DNA of 64,000 nt from Pseudomonadota bacterium. Its GTDB lineage: Bacteria; Pseudomonadota; Gammaproteobacteria; Xanthomonadales; Xanthomonadaceae. The translations under genes were made by a program, and so were the position numbers. The DNA is taken from assembly GCA_018242425.1 (NCBI GenBank), contig JAFEBX010000020.1, forward strand, positions 169,146 to 233,145. The letters are read 5' to 3'. Positions 55,310-63,996 of this stretch are shown here, in pieces (the stretch's first letter is position 1; each line of letters opens with the position of its first letter). The notes under the pieces were generated by a model. It saw only the letters and a program-made list of their open reading frames with translations, ran no database searches and was not told the DNA's origin.

Positions 55310-55338
55310 ATTATGCTGATGCAACCCAGGGGCGTCAA
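55310..55338 (-). promoter_or_regulatory. Promoter of tRNA-Leu
   Basis: On the minus strand TTGACG (55333-55338) and CATAAT (55310-55315) are separated by exactly 17 bases. Transcription would start about 7 bases before the mature tRNA 5' end at 55296. Confidence 0.8.
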
Positions 55339-55390
55339 GCCGGTGTGTCGATTACGAAGACGCCACATGCCAGTATGCGACCATGGCGCC

Positions 55391-57835
55391 ATGAGCAGGA
55401 AAACCGGGAAAGGTGCGGGCGGCAAGGGACCGTCGGGTAGCGGCCAGCAAGGGCGCGGTGCACGGCAGGGATCGGGCGGTCGCGGCGGCAGGTCGTCGCT
55501 GCCATCGTGGATGCCGACCACGGGTGGCAAGGGCAGGTCCGATGCGCGCGCGTCCGGCAATCGCCACGGGAAAGGCGGCGCACACGATCCGATGGCCCAT
55601 CGCGAAGCCGAGCGCTATGCCGATCCGATCGCCAGCCGCGAAGCCATCCTCCTGGCGTTGTCGAAGTCGGAAGGCCCGCAATCGGCGGAGACGCTGGCGC
55701 AGACTTTCGATCTCACCGCCCCCGAGCGTTCCGAGATCCTCAACCGCCGTCTTTCGGCGATGGTGCGCGACGGCCAGTTGCTGCGGAATCGCTCCGGTAA
55801 TTATCTGCCGGCGCGCGCGGTCGACCTCGTGCGCGGCACGGTGATCGCCAATCCCGACGGTTTCGGCTTCCTGCGTCCTGACGAGGGTGGCGAGGACCTG
55901 TTCCTGCCGCCGCTGGAAATGCGCAAGGCGATGCATGGCGACAAGGTGCTTGCCTGCATCACCGGCCTCGATCGTCGCGGCCGCCCCGAAGGCCAGGTGG
56001 TCGAGGTGCTGGAGCGCCGGCTCAACCGCCTCACCGGCCGCTTCGTGCTGGAGTCGGGCATCAGCTATGTGGTGCCGGACGATCGCCGCATCCAGCGCAA
56101 CGTGCAGATCCCGACGGATGCCCGTGGCGATGCCCGCAATGGCCAGCTGGTGGTCTGCGAGATCACCCAGGCCGCCGATGCGGTGCGCCCGCCGATCGGT
56201 CGCATCGTCGCCGTGCTTGGCGACAAACTGACGCCATCGCTGGTGGTGGAAGCCGCGATCCACGGCCACGACCTGCCGCACGAATTCCCGCAGGACGTGC
56301 TGGACGAAGCCGCCAACGTGCCGCAGGAAGTCACGCCGTCGATGGCGGTTGCGCGCCTCGACCTGCGCACGCTGCCGCTGGTGACCATCGATGGCGAGGA
56401 CGCCAAGGATTTCGACGATGCCGTCTGGTGCGAAGCGCAGAAGGGCGGTGGTTTCCGCCTGATCGTCGCGATCGCCGACGTCTCGAATTACGTGCAATCG
56501 GGCACGCCGCTTGATCGCGAAGCATTGCTCCGCGCGACCAGCGTGTATTTCCCGGGGTTCGTCGTGCCGATGCTGCCGGAGACCTTGTCGAACGGCATTT
56601 GCTCGCTCAATCCGAAAGTCGATCGCCTGTGCTTCGCCTGCGACATGCAGGTCGACGCGCATGGCCAGGTGACGTCATCCAGTTTCCACGAAGCGGTGAT
56701 GAATTCGCATGCGCGGCTCACCTATACCCAGGTGTGGAACGCGATCGGCGACGGCATCCCCGACGATGCCCGCGAGGACGCCCTGCAACGCGTCGGCAGC
56801 CTGCTGCCGCAGGTGCAACAGCTGCACGCGCTCTACAAGGTGCTGGCCGAAGCACGCCAGAAGCGTGGTGCGATCGAATTCGAATCATCGGAAGTGCGTT
56901 TCGTCCTCGACAACACCGGCGACGTCGTCCAGGCCGGGATGCTCCAGCGCAACGATGCCCACAAGCTGATCGAGGAATGCATGATCGCGGCGAACGTGGA
57001 GGCTGCGCGCTTCCTGATCGCCCACCACATGCCGGCGCCGTTCCGCATCCACGATAAGCCGCCGGAAGCCAAGTACGCCGACCTGCTGGAATTCCTCAAG
57101 GAATTCAACTTGCGCATGCCGCCGTGGAGCAAGGTGACGCCGGGCGATTTCACCGCGTTGCTGAAGGTGATCCGCGAACGCCCCGACGCGCCGCTGCTGG
57201 AATCGGTGCTGCTGCGCAGCCAGAGCCTGGCGGTGTACTCGCCCGACAACATCGGGCACTTCGGTCTCGCGCTCGATGCCTACGCGCATTTCACCTCACC
57301 GATCCGCCGCTATCCCGACCTGGTCGTGCATCGCGCGATCAAGCATGTGCTGCACGGTGGAAGCGCCGAGCGCGGCTGGCCGACGCCGCGCGAGATGGCG
57401 GCACTGACGCAGTTGTGCTCCGACCGCGAGCGCCGCGCCGACGAAGCCGAACGCGAAGTCGACGAGCGTTATCGCGCCGCGTGGATGGAGAAGCACGTTG
57501 GTGGCCGTTTCGCCGGCACCATCAGCGGCGTGACCTCGTTCGGCCTGTTCGTCGAACTCACGGAATCCAAGGTCAGCGGCCTGGTCCACGTCACTTCGCT
57601 GCCGCAGGACTTCTACCACTTCGATCCGATCCGCAAGACGCTCACCGGCGATCGTCGCGGGCTGGAATTCCGCCTCGGCGACCAGGTCGAAGTGATCGTG
57701 CTCAAGGCCAGCGTCGAGGATCGCCGCATCGACTTCAAGCTGGTCGATGACCCGGCATCCCCGCATTCGGCGGACTCGCCGCGTCCGCCGGCAGCGCGCG
57801 GCAAGCCGGCCAAGCGCAGCAAGAAACCCTACTGA
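55391..57835 (+). CDS. rnr: Ribonuclease R
   Basis: Processive 3'-5' exoribonuclease that degrades structured RNA. The 814-residue protein has a winged-helix segment (about 80-145, REAILLALSKSEGPQSAETL), cold-shock domains (VRGTVIANPDGFGFLRPDEG), the RNB catalytic domain with the acidic motif TIDGEDAKDFDDAVWCE and HFTSPIRRYPDLVVHRAIKH, and a C-terminal S1 domain (GRFAGTISGVTSFGLFVELT). The first ~65 residues are an extra Gly/Ser/Arg-rich low-complexity tail (GKGAGGKGPSGSGQQGRGAR). The C-terminal basic tail is short (PAKRSKKPY), so basic sequence is present at both ends. It precedes rlmB by 23 bases. Confidence 0.97.
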   Translation: MSRKTGKGAGGKGPSGSGQQGRGARQGSGGRGGRSSLPSWMPTTGGKGRSDARASGNRHGKGGAHDPMAHREAERYADPIASREAILLALSKSEGPQSAETLAQTFDLTAPERSEILNRRLSAMVRDGQLLRNRSGNYLPARAVDLVRGTVIANPDGFGFLRPDEGGEDLFLPPLEMRKAMHGDKVLACITGLDRRGRPEGQVVEVLERRLNRLTGRFVLESGISYVVPDDRRIQRNVQIPTDARGDARNGQLVVCEITQAADAVRPPIGRIVAVLGDKLTPSLVVEAAIHGHDLPHEFPQDVLDEAANVPQEVTPSMAVARLDLRTLPLVTIDGEDAKDFDDAVWCEAQKGGGFRLIVAIADVSNYVQSGTPLDREALLRATSVYFPGFVVPMLPETLSNGICSLNPKVDRLCFACDMQVDAHGQVTSSSFHEAVMNSHARLTYTQVWNAIGDGIPDDAREDALQRVGSLLPQVQQLHALYKVLAEARQKRGAIEFESSEVRFVLDNTGDVVQAGMLQRNDAHKLIEECMIAANVEAARFLIAHHMPAPFRIHDKPPEAKYADLLEFLKEFNLRMPPWSKVTPGDFTALLKVIRERPDAPLLESVLLRSQSLAVYSPDNIGHFGLALDAYAHFTSPIRRYPDLVVHRAIKHVLHGGSAERGWPTPREMAALTQLCSDRERRADEAEREVDERYRAAWMEKHVGGRFAGTISGVTSFGLFVELTESKVSGLVHVTSLPQDFYHFDPIRKTLTGDRRGLEFRLGDQVEVIVLKASVEDRRIDFKLVDDPASPHSADSPRPPAARGKPAKRSKKPY

Positions 57836-57858
57836 TTCCACTCCAGCATTCGAAACAT

Positions 57859-58605
57859 ATGTCCAAGGATTCCCAATGGATCGCCGGCATCAATGCCGTG
57901 GCTTCGGCGATCGAACACGACGCCGCCAACGTCCGTGAAATATTGATCGAGGCCGGCGCCAAGAACCCGCGCATCACCGAGATCGAAACGCAGGCGCGCC
58001 GCCTCGGCATCGAGCCGCGCCGGGTTGCCACCCAGGCGCTGGATGGCGTCGCCGGTGGTTTGCGCCACCAGGGCGTGATCGCGCGCTATGCCGCCGCGAA
58101 AACCTACGACGAACACGATCTGAAGGAAATCGTCGAAGCCGCCGATGGCCGCGCGCTGATCCTCGTCCTCGACGAAGTGCAGGATCCGCACAATCTCGGC
58201 GCCTGCCTGCGCAGTGCCGCCGCTGCCGGCGCGCATGCGGTGGTGATCCCGCGCGACAAGGCGGCATCGATCACCGCGACCGTGCGCAAGACCTCCGCCG
58301 GTGCCGCCGATCGCCTGCCGGTGGTGCGCGTGACCAATCTCGCGCGCTGCCTCAAGTCGCTGCAGCAGCAGGGCGTGTGGATCTATGGCCTGGCCGGCGA
58401 AACCGAAACGTCCCTGTATTCCATCGACCTGCGCGGCAACGTCGCGCTGGTGCTGGGCGCGGAGGGTGATGGCCTGCGTCGCCTCACCCGCGAGCACTGC
58501 GACCAGCTGGTGCGCATCCCGATGCCGGGCGCGATGGAAAGCCTCAACGTGTCGGTCGCCGCCGGTATTTCCCTGTTCGAAGCCGTTCGCCAGAGGGTGT
58601 CATGA
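57859..58605 (+). CDS. rlmB: 23S rRNA (guanosine-2'-O-)-methyltransferase RlmB
   Basis: SpoU-family enzyme that methylates the 2'-O of G2251 in 23S rRNA. The 248-residue protein has an N-terminal substrate-binding domain (WIAGINAVASAIEHDAANVR) and a C-terminal trefoil-knot SPOUT domain. Motif 1 is LILVLDEVQDPHNLGACLRS, motif 2 VALVLGAEGDGLRRLTREHC and motif 3 IPMPGAMESLNVSVAAGISL. The rnr-rlmB order is standard in gammaproteobacteria. Its stop overlaps the next small membrane gene (ATGA). Confidence 0.96.
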   Translation: MSKDSQWIAGINAVASAIEHDAANVREILIEAGAKNPRITEIETQARRLGIEPRRVATQALDGVAGGLRHQGVIARYAAAKTYDEHDLKEIVEAADGRALILVLDEVQDPHNLGACLRSAAAAGAHAVVIPRDKAASITATVRKTSAGAADRLPVVRVTNLARCLKSLQQQGVWIYGLAGETETSLYSIDLRGNVALVLGAEGDGLRRLTREHCDQLVRIPMPGAMESLNVSVAAGISLFEAVRQRVS

Positions 58606-58877
58606 ACGATTCCTCCGCCCTGTTCACCCTGCACTGGTGGGATGTCGCCGGTCTTGCAGGCTCCGTGTTGATCGTGGTCGGCTTCTTCCTGTTGCAGGTT
58701 GGCCGCCTGCGTGGCGACGGCCCGACCTACCAGCTCATCAATCTGGTCGGCGCGCTCGCCATCCTCGTGTCGCTGTTCGGTGGCTTCAACATCTCGGTGT
58801 TCCTGCTTGAGACCACCTGGGCACTGATCGCGTTGTACGGCCTTGCGCGTTCCTTCAGGATGCGTCGCCAGCGCTGA
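58602..58877 (+). CDS. Small three-helix membrane protein (CBU_0592-like)
   Basis: 91 residues with three hydrophobic helices ([59 protein letters not shown]). The pattern (Gly-rich first helix, Tyr-Gln-Leu-x-Asn before the second) matches a small family of uncharacterised membrane proteins often annotated CBU_0592-like. It is translationally coupled to rlmB and overlaps the 3' end of the convergent rnt gene by 23 bases. Function unknown. Confidence 0.75.
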   Translation: MNDSSALFTLHWWDVAGLAGSVLIVVGFFLLQVGRLRGDGPTYQLINLVGALAILVSLFGGFNISVFLLETTWALIALYGLARSFRMRRQR

Positions 58878-59538
58878 GCAACGACGGCTGCTCCGGCGGC
58901 AGTTCCGGTTTCGGTGGCGTCAGCATCGGCCACGCATTGGCAATCGTGCAGAACAGTGCCGCGGTCTTCTCGGCGTCATAGACGGCGGAGTGCGCTTCGG
59001 CGCCATCCCAGCTGATGCCGGCAGCGTGCACCGCGCGCGCCAGCACCGTCTGCCCGTAGGCGAGGCCGGCCATCGTCACCGTGTCGAACACGCTGAAGGG
59101 ATGGAACGGATTGCGCTTGTGGCCGACGCGCGCGACGGCGGCATTGACGAAATTGAGATCGAAATGGGCGTTGTGGCCGACCAGGATCGCGCGCTGGCAA
59201 CCATGCTTCTTCACCGCGGCGCGCACGCCGGCGAAGACATGATCGAGCGCTTCGCGTTCCGGCTTGGCGAAGCGGAAGGGATGATCGAGCTGGATGCCGG
59301 TGACCTCCAGCGACTTTGGATCGATCTGGGTGCCAGGCGCGGGTTCCAGATGCGCGCTGATGGTGTCGCCGCAAACCAGCTTGCCGTGCTCGTCGAGATC
59401 GATCGGTACCGCGGCGATTTCCAGCAGGGCGTGGCGATTCCAGTCGAAACCGCCGGTTTCGACATCGACGACGACGGGAAGGAAACCGCGGAAACGCGTG
59501 GCGAGGGTGGGACGGATCGGATCAACCATGTCGGTCAT
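58855..59538 (-). CDS. rnt: Ribonuclease T
   Basis: DEDDh 3'-5' exoribonuclease that trims the 3' ends of tRNA and other stable RNA. The 227-residue protein has the Exo motifs [20 protein letters not shown] (Asp/Glu), [19 protein letters not shown] and [20 protein letters not shown] (His and last Asp). The length and the N-terminal [20 protein letters not shown] identify RNase T rather than DnaQ or oligoribonuclease. It converges on the small membrane gene with overlapping ends and no terminator between. Confidence 0.95.
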   Translation of the reverse strand: MTDMVDPIRPTLATRFRGFLPVVVDVETGGFDWNRHALLEIAAVPIDLDEHGKLVCGDTISAHLEPAPGTQIDPKSLEVTGIQLDHPFRFAKPEREALDHVFAGVRAAVKKHGCQRAILVGHNAHFDLNFVNAAVARVGHKRNPFHPFSVFDTVTMAGLAYGQTVLARAVHAAGISWDGAEAHSAVYDAEKTAALFCTIANAWPMLTPPKPELPPEQPSLLSAGDAS

Positions 59539-59544
59539 CGGCGA

Positions 59545-60177
59545 TCAGGCCGCGGGCGCCATCGGCTTGAGGTGTTCGGCCGCGAGCGCCTGCTCCACGC
59601 CGCTGTCAGCTTCCATCCGGCGCATGAAGGCCAGGAGGTTGGGGGACGAGGTCATGTCGACGTGCACGGCCACGGCCCAGCGCAGCGTGATGTAGAGATA
59701 GGGATCAGCGACGCTGCGGAATCCGGCCAGCCAGTCGCGGCCATCCAGTTGTTTCTCCGCGAATTGATACACCCTTTGCACATTCGCGCGCGCCGCGGCT
59801 TTCACCGCGTCGGCCTGCGCTGCATCCGGAAGGTAGTTGGCCGGGTTGAAGATCGGCTTGAACGCCGGATGCACATCCGAATTCACGTAGGCGAGCCAGC
59901 GCATGGCATTGGCACGCTGCTGTTTCGAACCATCGCCGGTCAATCCAGCGGCGGGCGCGCTATCGGAGATGTAGCCCATGATCGCGGCGTTCTGCGTCAA
60001 CACGAAATCGCCATCCACCAGCACCGGCACCGATCCGGCGGGATTGAGTGCGAGGAATTCCGGTTCCTTCATCTGCGACGCCGTGACGATCTTCGCCTCG
60101 TATGGCAGGCCCGCCCAGTTCAGCGCGATGTGGTCGGCGGTGGAGCAGGCGCCGGGCTTGCTAAAGAGCTTGATCAT
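59545..60177 (-). CDS. Glutathione S-transferase, beta-class-like
   Basis: 210 residues. The N-terminal thioredoxin-fold domain starts MIKLFSKPGACSTADHIALN, with Cys11 at the beta-class catalytic position and the cis-Pro/GSH-binding segment GSVPVLVDGDFVLTQNAAIM. A helical C-terminal domain includes WLAGFRSVADPYLYITLRWA. It likely conjugates or peroxidises via glutathione in detoxification. The ATG at 60177 fits the family; an upstream start at 60237 was rejected. It ends 6 bases before the rnt start, so co-transcription with rnt is possible. Confidence 0.92.
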   Translation of the reverse strand: MIKLFSKPGACSTADHIALNWAGLPYEAKIVTASQMKEPEFLALNPAGSVPVLVDGDFVLTQNAAIMGYISDSAPAAGLTGDGSKQQRANAMRWLAYVNSDVHPAFKPIFNPANYLPDAAQADAVKAAARANVQRVYQFAEKQLDGRDWLAGFRSVADPYLYITLRWAVAVHVDMTSSPNLLAFMRRMEADSGVEQALAAEHLKPMAPAA

Positions 60178-60233
60178 GGGCGTGGGTCCGGAAAGGGATC
60201 GCCCATTGTCGCCTGTCGCCGCCGCCGATGGCG

Positions 60234-60698
60234 TCAATCCCGGTACGGTGGACGCGGCGTGCCCATCAGGTCGAAGAAGGTGTGGTCACCGATCGTCCGT
60301 ACCTGGTAGCCGGTGCGCCAGCTTGGCTGGGCGATGTCGAGCGCGGCGAAATGCGTCGCGCCAGGCACCACTTCCCGGCGCTGGCCACGCGGCAGCGCCC
60401 AGTTGCGCTCGGCATCCAGCGCGACCGTCACCGCCCGCGACCACGCTTCGGTGTTGTCGAGGTCGGTGGAGGGGGAAACCAGGGTCGGCGCGAACTGCTT
60501 GCGTGCGGTCACCACCGAGCACACCGAGTCCCCCCACACGCCGGTGTCCTTGCGGCGCAGGGCGACTTCCGCCACGGCCTGCTGGCCCAGCAGGGGCTGG
60601 TCGCGCGCTTCCAGATACAGCGTCGTGCTCAGGCAGAGCGAATCCGATGCCTGCGGCGGCAACACCGAGGCCATCCACAACAACCATGCCAGTTTCAT
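60234..60698 (-). CDS. Secreted SleB-type cell wall hydrolase (Hydrolase_2)
   Basis: 154 residues. AAGGAG lies 7 bases before the ATG at 60698, and the short N-terminal hydrophobic segment MKLAWLLWMASVLPPQAS is a probable signal peptide. The domain matches the SleB/CwlJ lytic family: CLSTTLYLEARDQPLLGQQA (with the likely catalytic Glu), VAEVALRRKDTGVWGDSVCS, VVTARKQFAP and a later ATHFAALD. In Gram-negatives such proteins are thought to cut peptidoglycan. It lies 56 bases upstream of the GST gene on the same strand. Confidence 0.8.
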   Translation of the reverse strand: MKLAWLLWMASVLPPQASDSLCLSTTLYLEARDQPLLGQQAVAEVALRRKDTGVWGDSVCSVVTARKQFAPTLVSPSTDLDNTEAWSRAVTVALDAERNWALPRGQRREVVPGATHFAALDIAQPSWRTGYQVRTIGDHTFFDLMGTPRPPYRD

Positions 60699-61264
60699 CG
60701 TCGACTCCTTTATTCGTTGCGCCGGGAGGCTGAGCCCGTGGGCCCGGGATTTCCGGCATGGCGTTTCGGGGAGGGCGGCGGTGTCCATCGATCACCAGAT
60801 GCCCGGGTGCCGGCTGCAGGTTGCGGGTTGCAGTCGGCTGCGGTGCCATTCAGATTCCTGATCACCAGGGGCTACCGCGAGGTCGGGGGCACCTTAGGGG
60901 CGCGATCCCGAATCCCGGCTGAATAATGAATGGGGATTCCGGGCGAGATTTATGCTAAGCAAAGTGAATTGGTTGCAGCGGCAGCGACGATTGGCCACCT
61001 GGTGGCTCGCGGGCCGATAATTGTGACGGGGGCCACTTTTGCCTTGCGCATCGCCCCATGCGGGTTCATTCTTTGCTGGCGGCTGAATCCAAGGTTCAGT
61101 TATGCTCGTCAATGGCCGAAGCGTTATGGTAGCGTTAACGCCGTCTTCACCGGGCGGTTCCCAGAATCGTCGCGGTAAGTCAAACGGTTCCGTATCGCTA
61201 TCGTTTGCTGCAAACCGTATTCGTGTAACCAAGTTGTTTAATTTTCGATGATCAAGGAGCTCAA
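60699..61264. other. 566-base gene-free region upstream of ompA
   Basis: No convincing coding sequence; short frames here lack ribosome-binding sites and typical composition. It holds an imperfect hairpin CCCG-AATCCC / GGGATT-C-CGGG (60907-60943) and a progressively AT-richer 200 bases before ompA. TATGCT hexamers occur at 60951 and 61101 as possible -10 boxes, but without good -35 partners. A strong AAGGAG lies 6 bases before the ompA ATG. A long regulated leader for the abundant porin is likely. Confidence 0.4.
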
Positions 61265-62479
61265 ATGAACAAGAAACTCCTCTGTGCCGCGTTGCTGTGC
61301 GGCCTGGGCGTTGCGCAGGGCGCGTCTGCCCAGCAGTTTGACGACCGCTGGTATGTCTCTGCCGCCACCGGTGTGAACTTCCAGGACAAGAACCGCGACA
61401 CCCAGGATGCGATCTTTGGCATGTTGGGCTTCGGCAAGTTCTGGACCCCGAACTGGTCGACCGACCTCGAACTGAACTACCAGAATCCGGATCTCAAGAT
61501 GAATCCGAATCTGTGGTGGACCCAGTACGGCGCGACCGTTGCCGCCCGTTACCACTTCCGTCACGCCGACAGCAAGTGGTGGCCGTACCTGAAGGCCGGT
61601 CTCGGCCTGCAGCGCCATGAGCAGCAGTTCGAAGGCGCTTGCGGTTCCGGTCTGGTTCCCGGTACCTCCGTCGCCGTGCAGTCGAAGTGCCCGGCCGTCC
61701 ACAAGGACAACAACGTCGCCGCTGAACTCGGCGCCGGCCTGCAGTTCGACTTTGGCCGCGTGAACCTGCGTACGGAAATCGGCACCCGCGTCGACTTCGA
61801 CAAGGTCCAGGCTCCGCACAAGTCGAGCGCTACCTCGGTGGTTCCGGACAGCAAGTACCAGGCGCTGGCCAACCCGCAGAAGAGCCAGTTCACGGATCTG
61901 CTGGCTTCGGTCGGCCTGACCGTTGCCCTGGGCCCGGACAAGGCTGCTCCGGTCGTGGCTCCGCCGCCGCCGCCGCCGGCCGCTCCGACCTGCGCCGACA
62001 AGGACAGCGATGGTGACGGCGTCAACGATTGCGACGACAAGTGCCCCGACACCAAGGCTGGCGAAATCGTCGGTCCGGACGGTTGCGCCAAGCCGGTCGC
62101 CATCGACCTGAAGGGTGTCAACTTCAACTTCGACTATCCGAAGCGCAACTGGAAGGGCAAGCTGGCCAACGCCGGTCTGGTCGCCGGTTCGACCGAAACG
62201 CTGGATCAGGCCATCTCGGTCCTGCAGGCCAACCCGGCCATCCGCGTTGAAGTCGCCGGTCACACCGACCTCTGCGGTGCCGACGCCTACAACCAGTCGC
62301 TGTCGGAGCGTCGCGCTCGCGTGGTGTTCGACTACCTGACCTCGCACGGCGTTGACGCCGGTCGCCTGGTTGGCCCGGTCGGTTACGGCGAGAGCCGTCC
62401 GCTGGTCCAGACCGCGCAGACCAAGCCGGAGTGCAAGAACGAGCAGAACCGCCGCACCGAGCTGAACGTTCAGCACTAA
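61265..62479 (+). CDS. OmpA family outer-membrane protein with TSP3-like calcium linker
   Basis: 404 residues. A signal peptide is present (MNKKLLCAALLCGLGVAQGA, cleaved near SAQ). An N-terminal beta-barrel of OmpA type follows (WYVSAATGVNFQDKNRDTQD, NWSTDLELNYQNPDLK), then a hinge APPPPPPAAP near residues 235-245. A thrombospondin type-3-like calcium segment comes next (DKDSDGDGVNDCDDKCPDTK), then the peptidoglycan-binding OmpA_C domain (VEVAGHTDLCGADAYNQSLS, ERRARVVFDYLTSHGVDAGR, NEQNRRTEL). AAGGAG precedes the start and a textbook terminator follows. It links the outer membrane to peptidoglycan and should be abundant. Confidence 0.95.
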   Translation: MNKKLLCAALLCGLGVAQGASAQQFDDRWYVSAATGVNFQDKNRDTQDAIFGMLGFGKFWTPNWSTDLELNYQNPDLKMNPNLWWTQYGATVAARYHFRHADSKWWPYLKAGLGLQRHEQQFEGACGSGLVPGTSVAVQSKCPAVHKDNNVAAELGAGLQFDFGRVNLRTEIGTRVDFDKVQAPHKSSATSVVPDSKYQALANPQKSQFTDLLASVGLTVALGPDKAAPVVAPPPPPPAAPTCADKDSDGDGVNDCDDKCPDTKAGEIVGPDGCAKPVAIDLKGVNFNFDYPKRNWKGKLANAGLVAGSTETLDQAISVLQANPAIRVEVAGHTDLCGADAYNQSLSERRARVVFDYLTSHGVDAGRLVGPVGYGESRPLVQTAQTKPECKNEQNRRTELNVQH

Positions 62480-62507
62480 TTGCAGCGATCTGTTCCAAGG
62501 CAACACG

Positions 62508-62538
62508 CGAAACCCGGCTTCGGCCGGGTTTCGTTTTT
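62508..62538 (+). terminator. Intrinsic terminator of ompA
   Basis: CGAAACCCGGC (62508-62518) pairs with GCCGGGTTTCG (62523-62533), an 11-bp stem closed by a TTCG tetraloop, followed by TTTTT. It lies 29 bases after the stop codon. Confidence 0.97.
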
Positions 62539-62587
62539 CTGGCGTGGCCGGGTACACTTCAGGCATCACTCGCCGGAGATTCGTTGC

Positions 62588-63136
62588 ATGACATTCGCAC
62601 GCTATGCCTCGACAGCATTTCTTTTCGCGTGCGGTGCATTCGCAACGATGGACGCGTCGGCACAGCAGGTGAATTGCACCGACGTGCCGCAATCGATGCC
62701 GTCGGGCAGCGATGCGTTGGCTCCGGTCGCCGCCGAACTGCGGCCGATCATCGCCGCGCAACTTGGATCGCCGTCGGGCGTGCTTGCACAGGCCTACGAC
62801 CAGGCGATGTCCGCCGACATGGTGGTCCTGCGCCTGCGCGTGGAAACCTGCCGCAAGATCGCGTCGACCCTGCCGTCGCCGTCACCGGCCAATCCCAATG
62901 ACCCCGCTGCCTACAAGCCGCAGTCGCAATGGGACAACACGCCCTGGCGATTCAACATGCAGAAGGGCATGACCGCCACCGAGTTCGAGGCGTGGATGAA
63001 GGCCAAGGGTTTGCGTGTCGCCAAGGGCAAGCCCGCTGACGCGCAGCCTGCTGCCGCAACACCTGCCAATGGCCAGGCACCAGCTGCGACGAATACGACC
63101 GGCACCACGCCGCCGGCGCCAGCCAAGAAGCCCTGA
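62588..63136 (+). CDS. Secreted hypothetical protein with Ala/Pro-rich tail
   Basis: 182 residues. A signal peptide is visible (MTFARYASTAFLFACGAFAT, cleaved near ASAQ). The mature domain has two Cys (VNCTDVPQSM and VETCRKIAS) that may form a disulfide and a helical segment MTATEFEAWMKAKGLRVAKG, followed by a low-complexity Ala/Pro/Thr tail ending PPAPAKKP. The family is not recognised. The start at 62588 gives the signal peptide; the frame extends further upstream through the ompA terminator, which was rejected. The next gene begins 2 bases after its stop, suggesting an operon. Confidence 0.7.
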   Translation: MTFARYASTAFLFACGAFATMDASAQQVNCTDVPQSMPSGSDALAPVAAELRPIIAAQLGSPSGVLAQAYDQAMSADMVVLRLRVETCRKIASTLPSPSPANPNDPAAYKPQSQWDNTPWRFNMQKGMTATEFEAWMKAKGLRVAKGKPADAQPAAATPANGQAPAATNTTGTTPPAPAKKP

Positions 63137-63138
63137 TC

Positions 63139-63861
63139 GTGCCTGCGGGCCCGCGCCACGGGTTGGCGCGCGTCCTGTCGAAGCGCGGCCTGTGTTCGCG
63201 CAGCGAAGCGGAACGCTGGATTCGCGAAGGGCGCGTGCGCGTGCTCGGGAAGATCGTTCGTGATCCCGAGCGTCCCACTCGCCTTGACGAAGCGGGCATC
63301 GAAATCGAGGGTGCCGATGCAGCCGGGCGCACGCGTCGTTGTTTCATGCTCAACAAGCCGCGCGGGCTGGTGACAACCGCGCGCGACGAGCATGGCCGCG
63401 ACACCGTCTATCGCTGCTTCGATGGCGCGGATCTCGGTTGGATCGCGCCGGTTGGGCGCCTCGACAAGGCCAGCGAAGGATTGTTGTTGTTCACCAGCGA
63501 TCCGATGTGGGCGAGTGCGATCAGCGATCCCGGGCAGGGCCCCGACAAGACCTATCACGTGCAGGTCGATCGTGTTCCGTCATTCGAACACTTGGCGATG
63601 ATGGCTGCCGGGATCGAATCGGATGGCATGAAGCTGTCGGTGAAGTCGGTGTCGCTGTTGCGCAGCGGCGGCAAGACGGCATGGCTGGAGATCGTGCTCG
63701 ACGAAGGCCGCAACCGCCAGATTCGCCGGATCCTGGCTGCACTGGATATCGGCGTGTTGCGATTGATTCGCGTCGCGATCGGTTCGCTGCAGCTGGGCGC
63801 GCTACCAAAAGGGCAGTGGCGCGAGTTGAGCGCCGACGAGGTTGAAGCGGTAATTAAGTAA
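63139..63861 (+). CDS. Pseudouridine synthase, RsuA/RluB/RluE family
   Basis: 240 residues. An N-terminal S4 RNA-binding domain (HGLARVLSKRGLCSRSEAER, WIREGRVRVLGKIVRDPE) is followed by the catalytic domain with RCFMLNKPRGLVTTARDEHG and the active-site Asp in APVGRLDKASEGLLLFTSDP. Further marks are KTYHVQV and LEIVLDEGRNRQIRRILAAL. It belongs to the RsuA branch; which rRNA uridine it modifies cannot be told. Start is GTG at 63139, two bases after the previous stop. A long structured repeat begins 9 bases after its stop. Confidence 0.92.
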   Translation: MPAGPRHGLARVLSKRGLCSRSEAERWIREGRVRVLGKIVRDPERPTRLDEAGIEIEGADAAGRTRRCFMLNKPRGLVTTARDEHGRDTVYRCFDGADLGWIAPVGRLDKASEGLLLFTSDPMWASAISDPGQGPDKTYHVQVDRVPSFEHLAMMAAGIESDGMKLSVKSVSLLRSGGKTAWLEIVLDEGRNRQIRRILAALDIGVLRLIRVAIGSLQLGALPKGQWRELSADEVEAVIK

Positions 63862-63869
63862 AGCATCGC

Positions 63870-63996
63870 CCGGCTGTGCGCCTATCGCGGTTGTCTGCAG
63901 CCGCCGACACGCCGTGAATACGTCCATGTAGGCTCGTACGCAGCATCCATGCTGCGTACGGTCGGCTCTGCAGACGAACCGCATAGGCGCTGCCGG
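63870..63996. repeat. Structured palindromic repeat, copy B (double TCCA-loop hairpin in long stem)
   Basis: Starts 9 bases after the pseudouridine synthase stop. The outer stem pairs CCGGC, GCGCCTAT, GCGGTT, GTCTGCAG and CCGAC on the left (63870-63908) with GTCGG, CTGCAGAC, AACCGC, ATAGGCGC and GCCGG on the right (63961-63996), with only small bulges. Inside are two hairpins with TCCA loops: TACG-TCCA-TGTA (63919-63930) and GTACGCAGCA-TCCA-TGCTGCGTAC (63936-63959). The core matches copy A at 44758-44872 while stem bases differ with compensation. It runs close to the window end and may extend further. Confidence 0.75.

Noticed and set aside
60930..61178. 82-codon frame in the ompA upstream region
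   Set aside because: No ribosome-binding site, mixed hydrophobic/basic composition unlike neighbours, and it covers a likely leader region.
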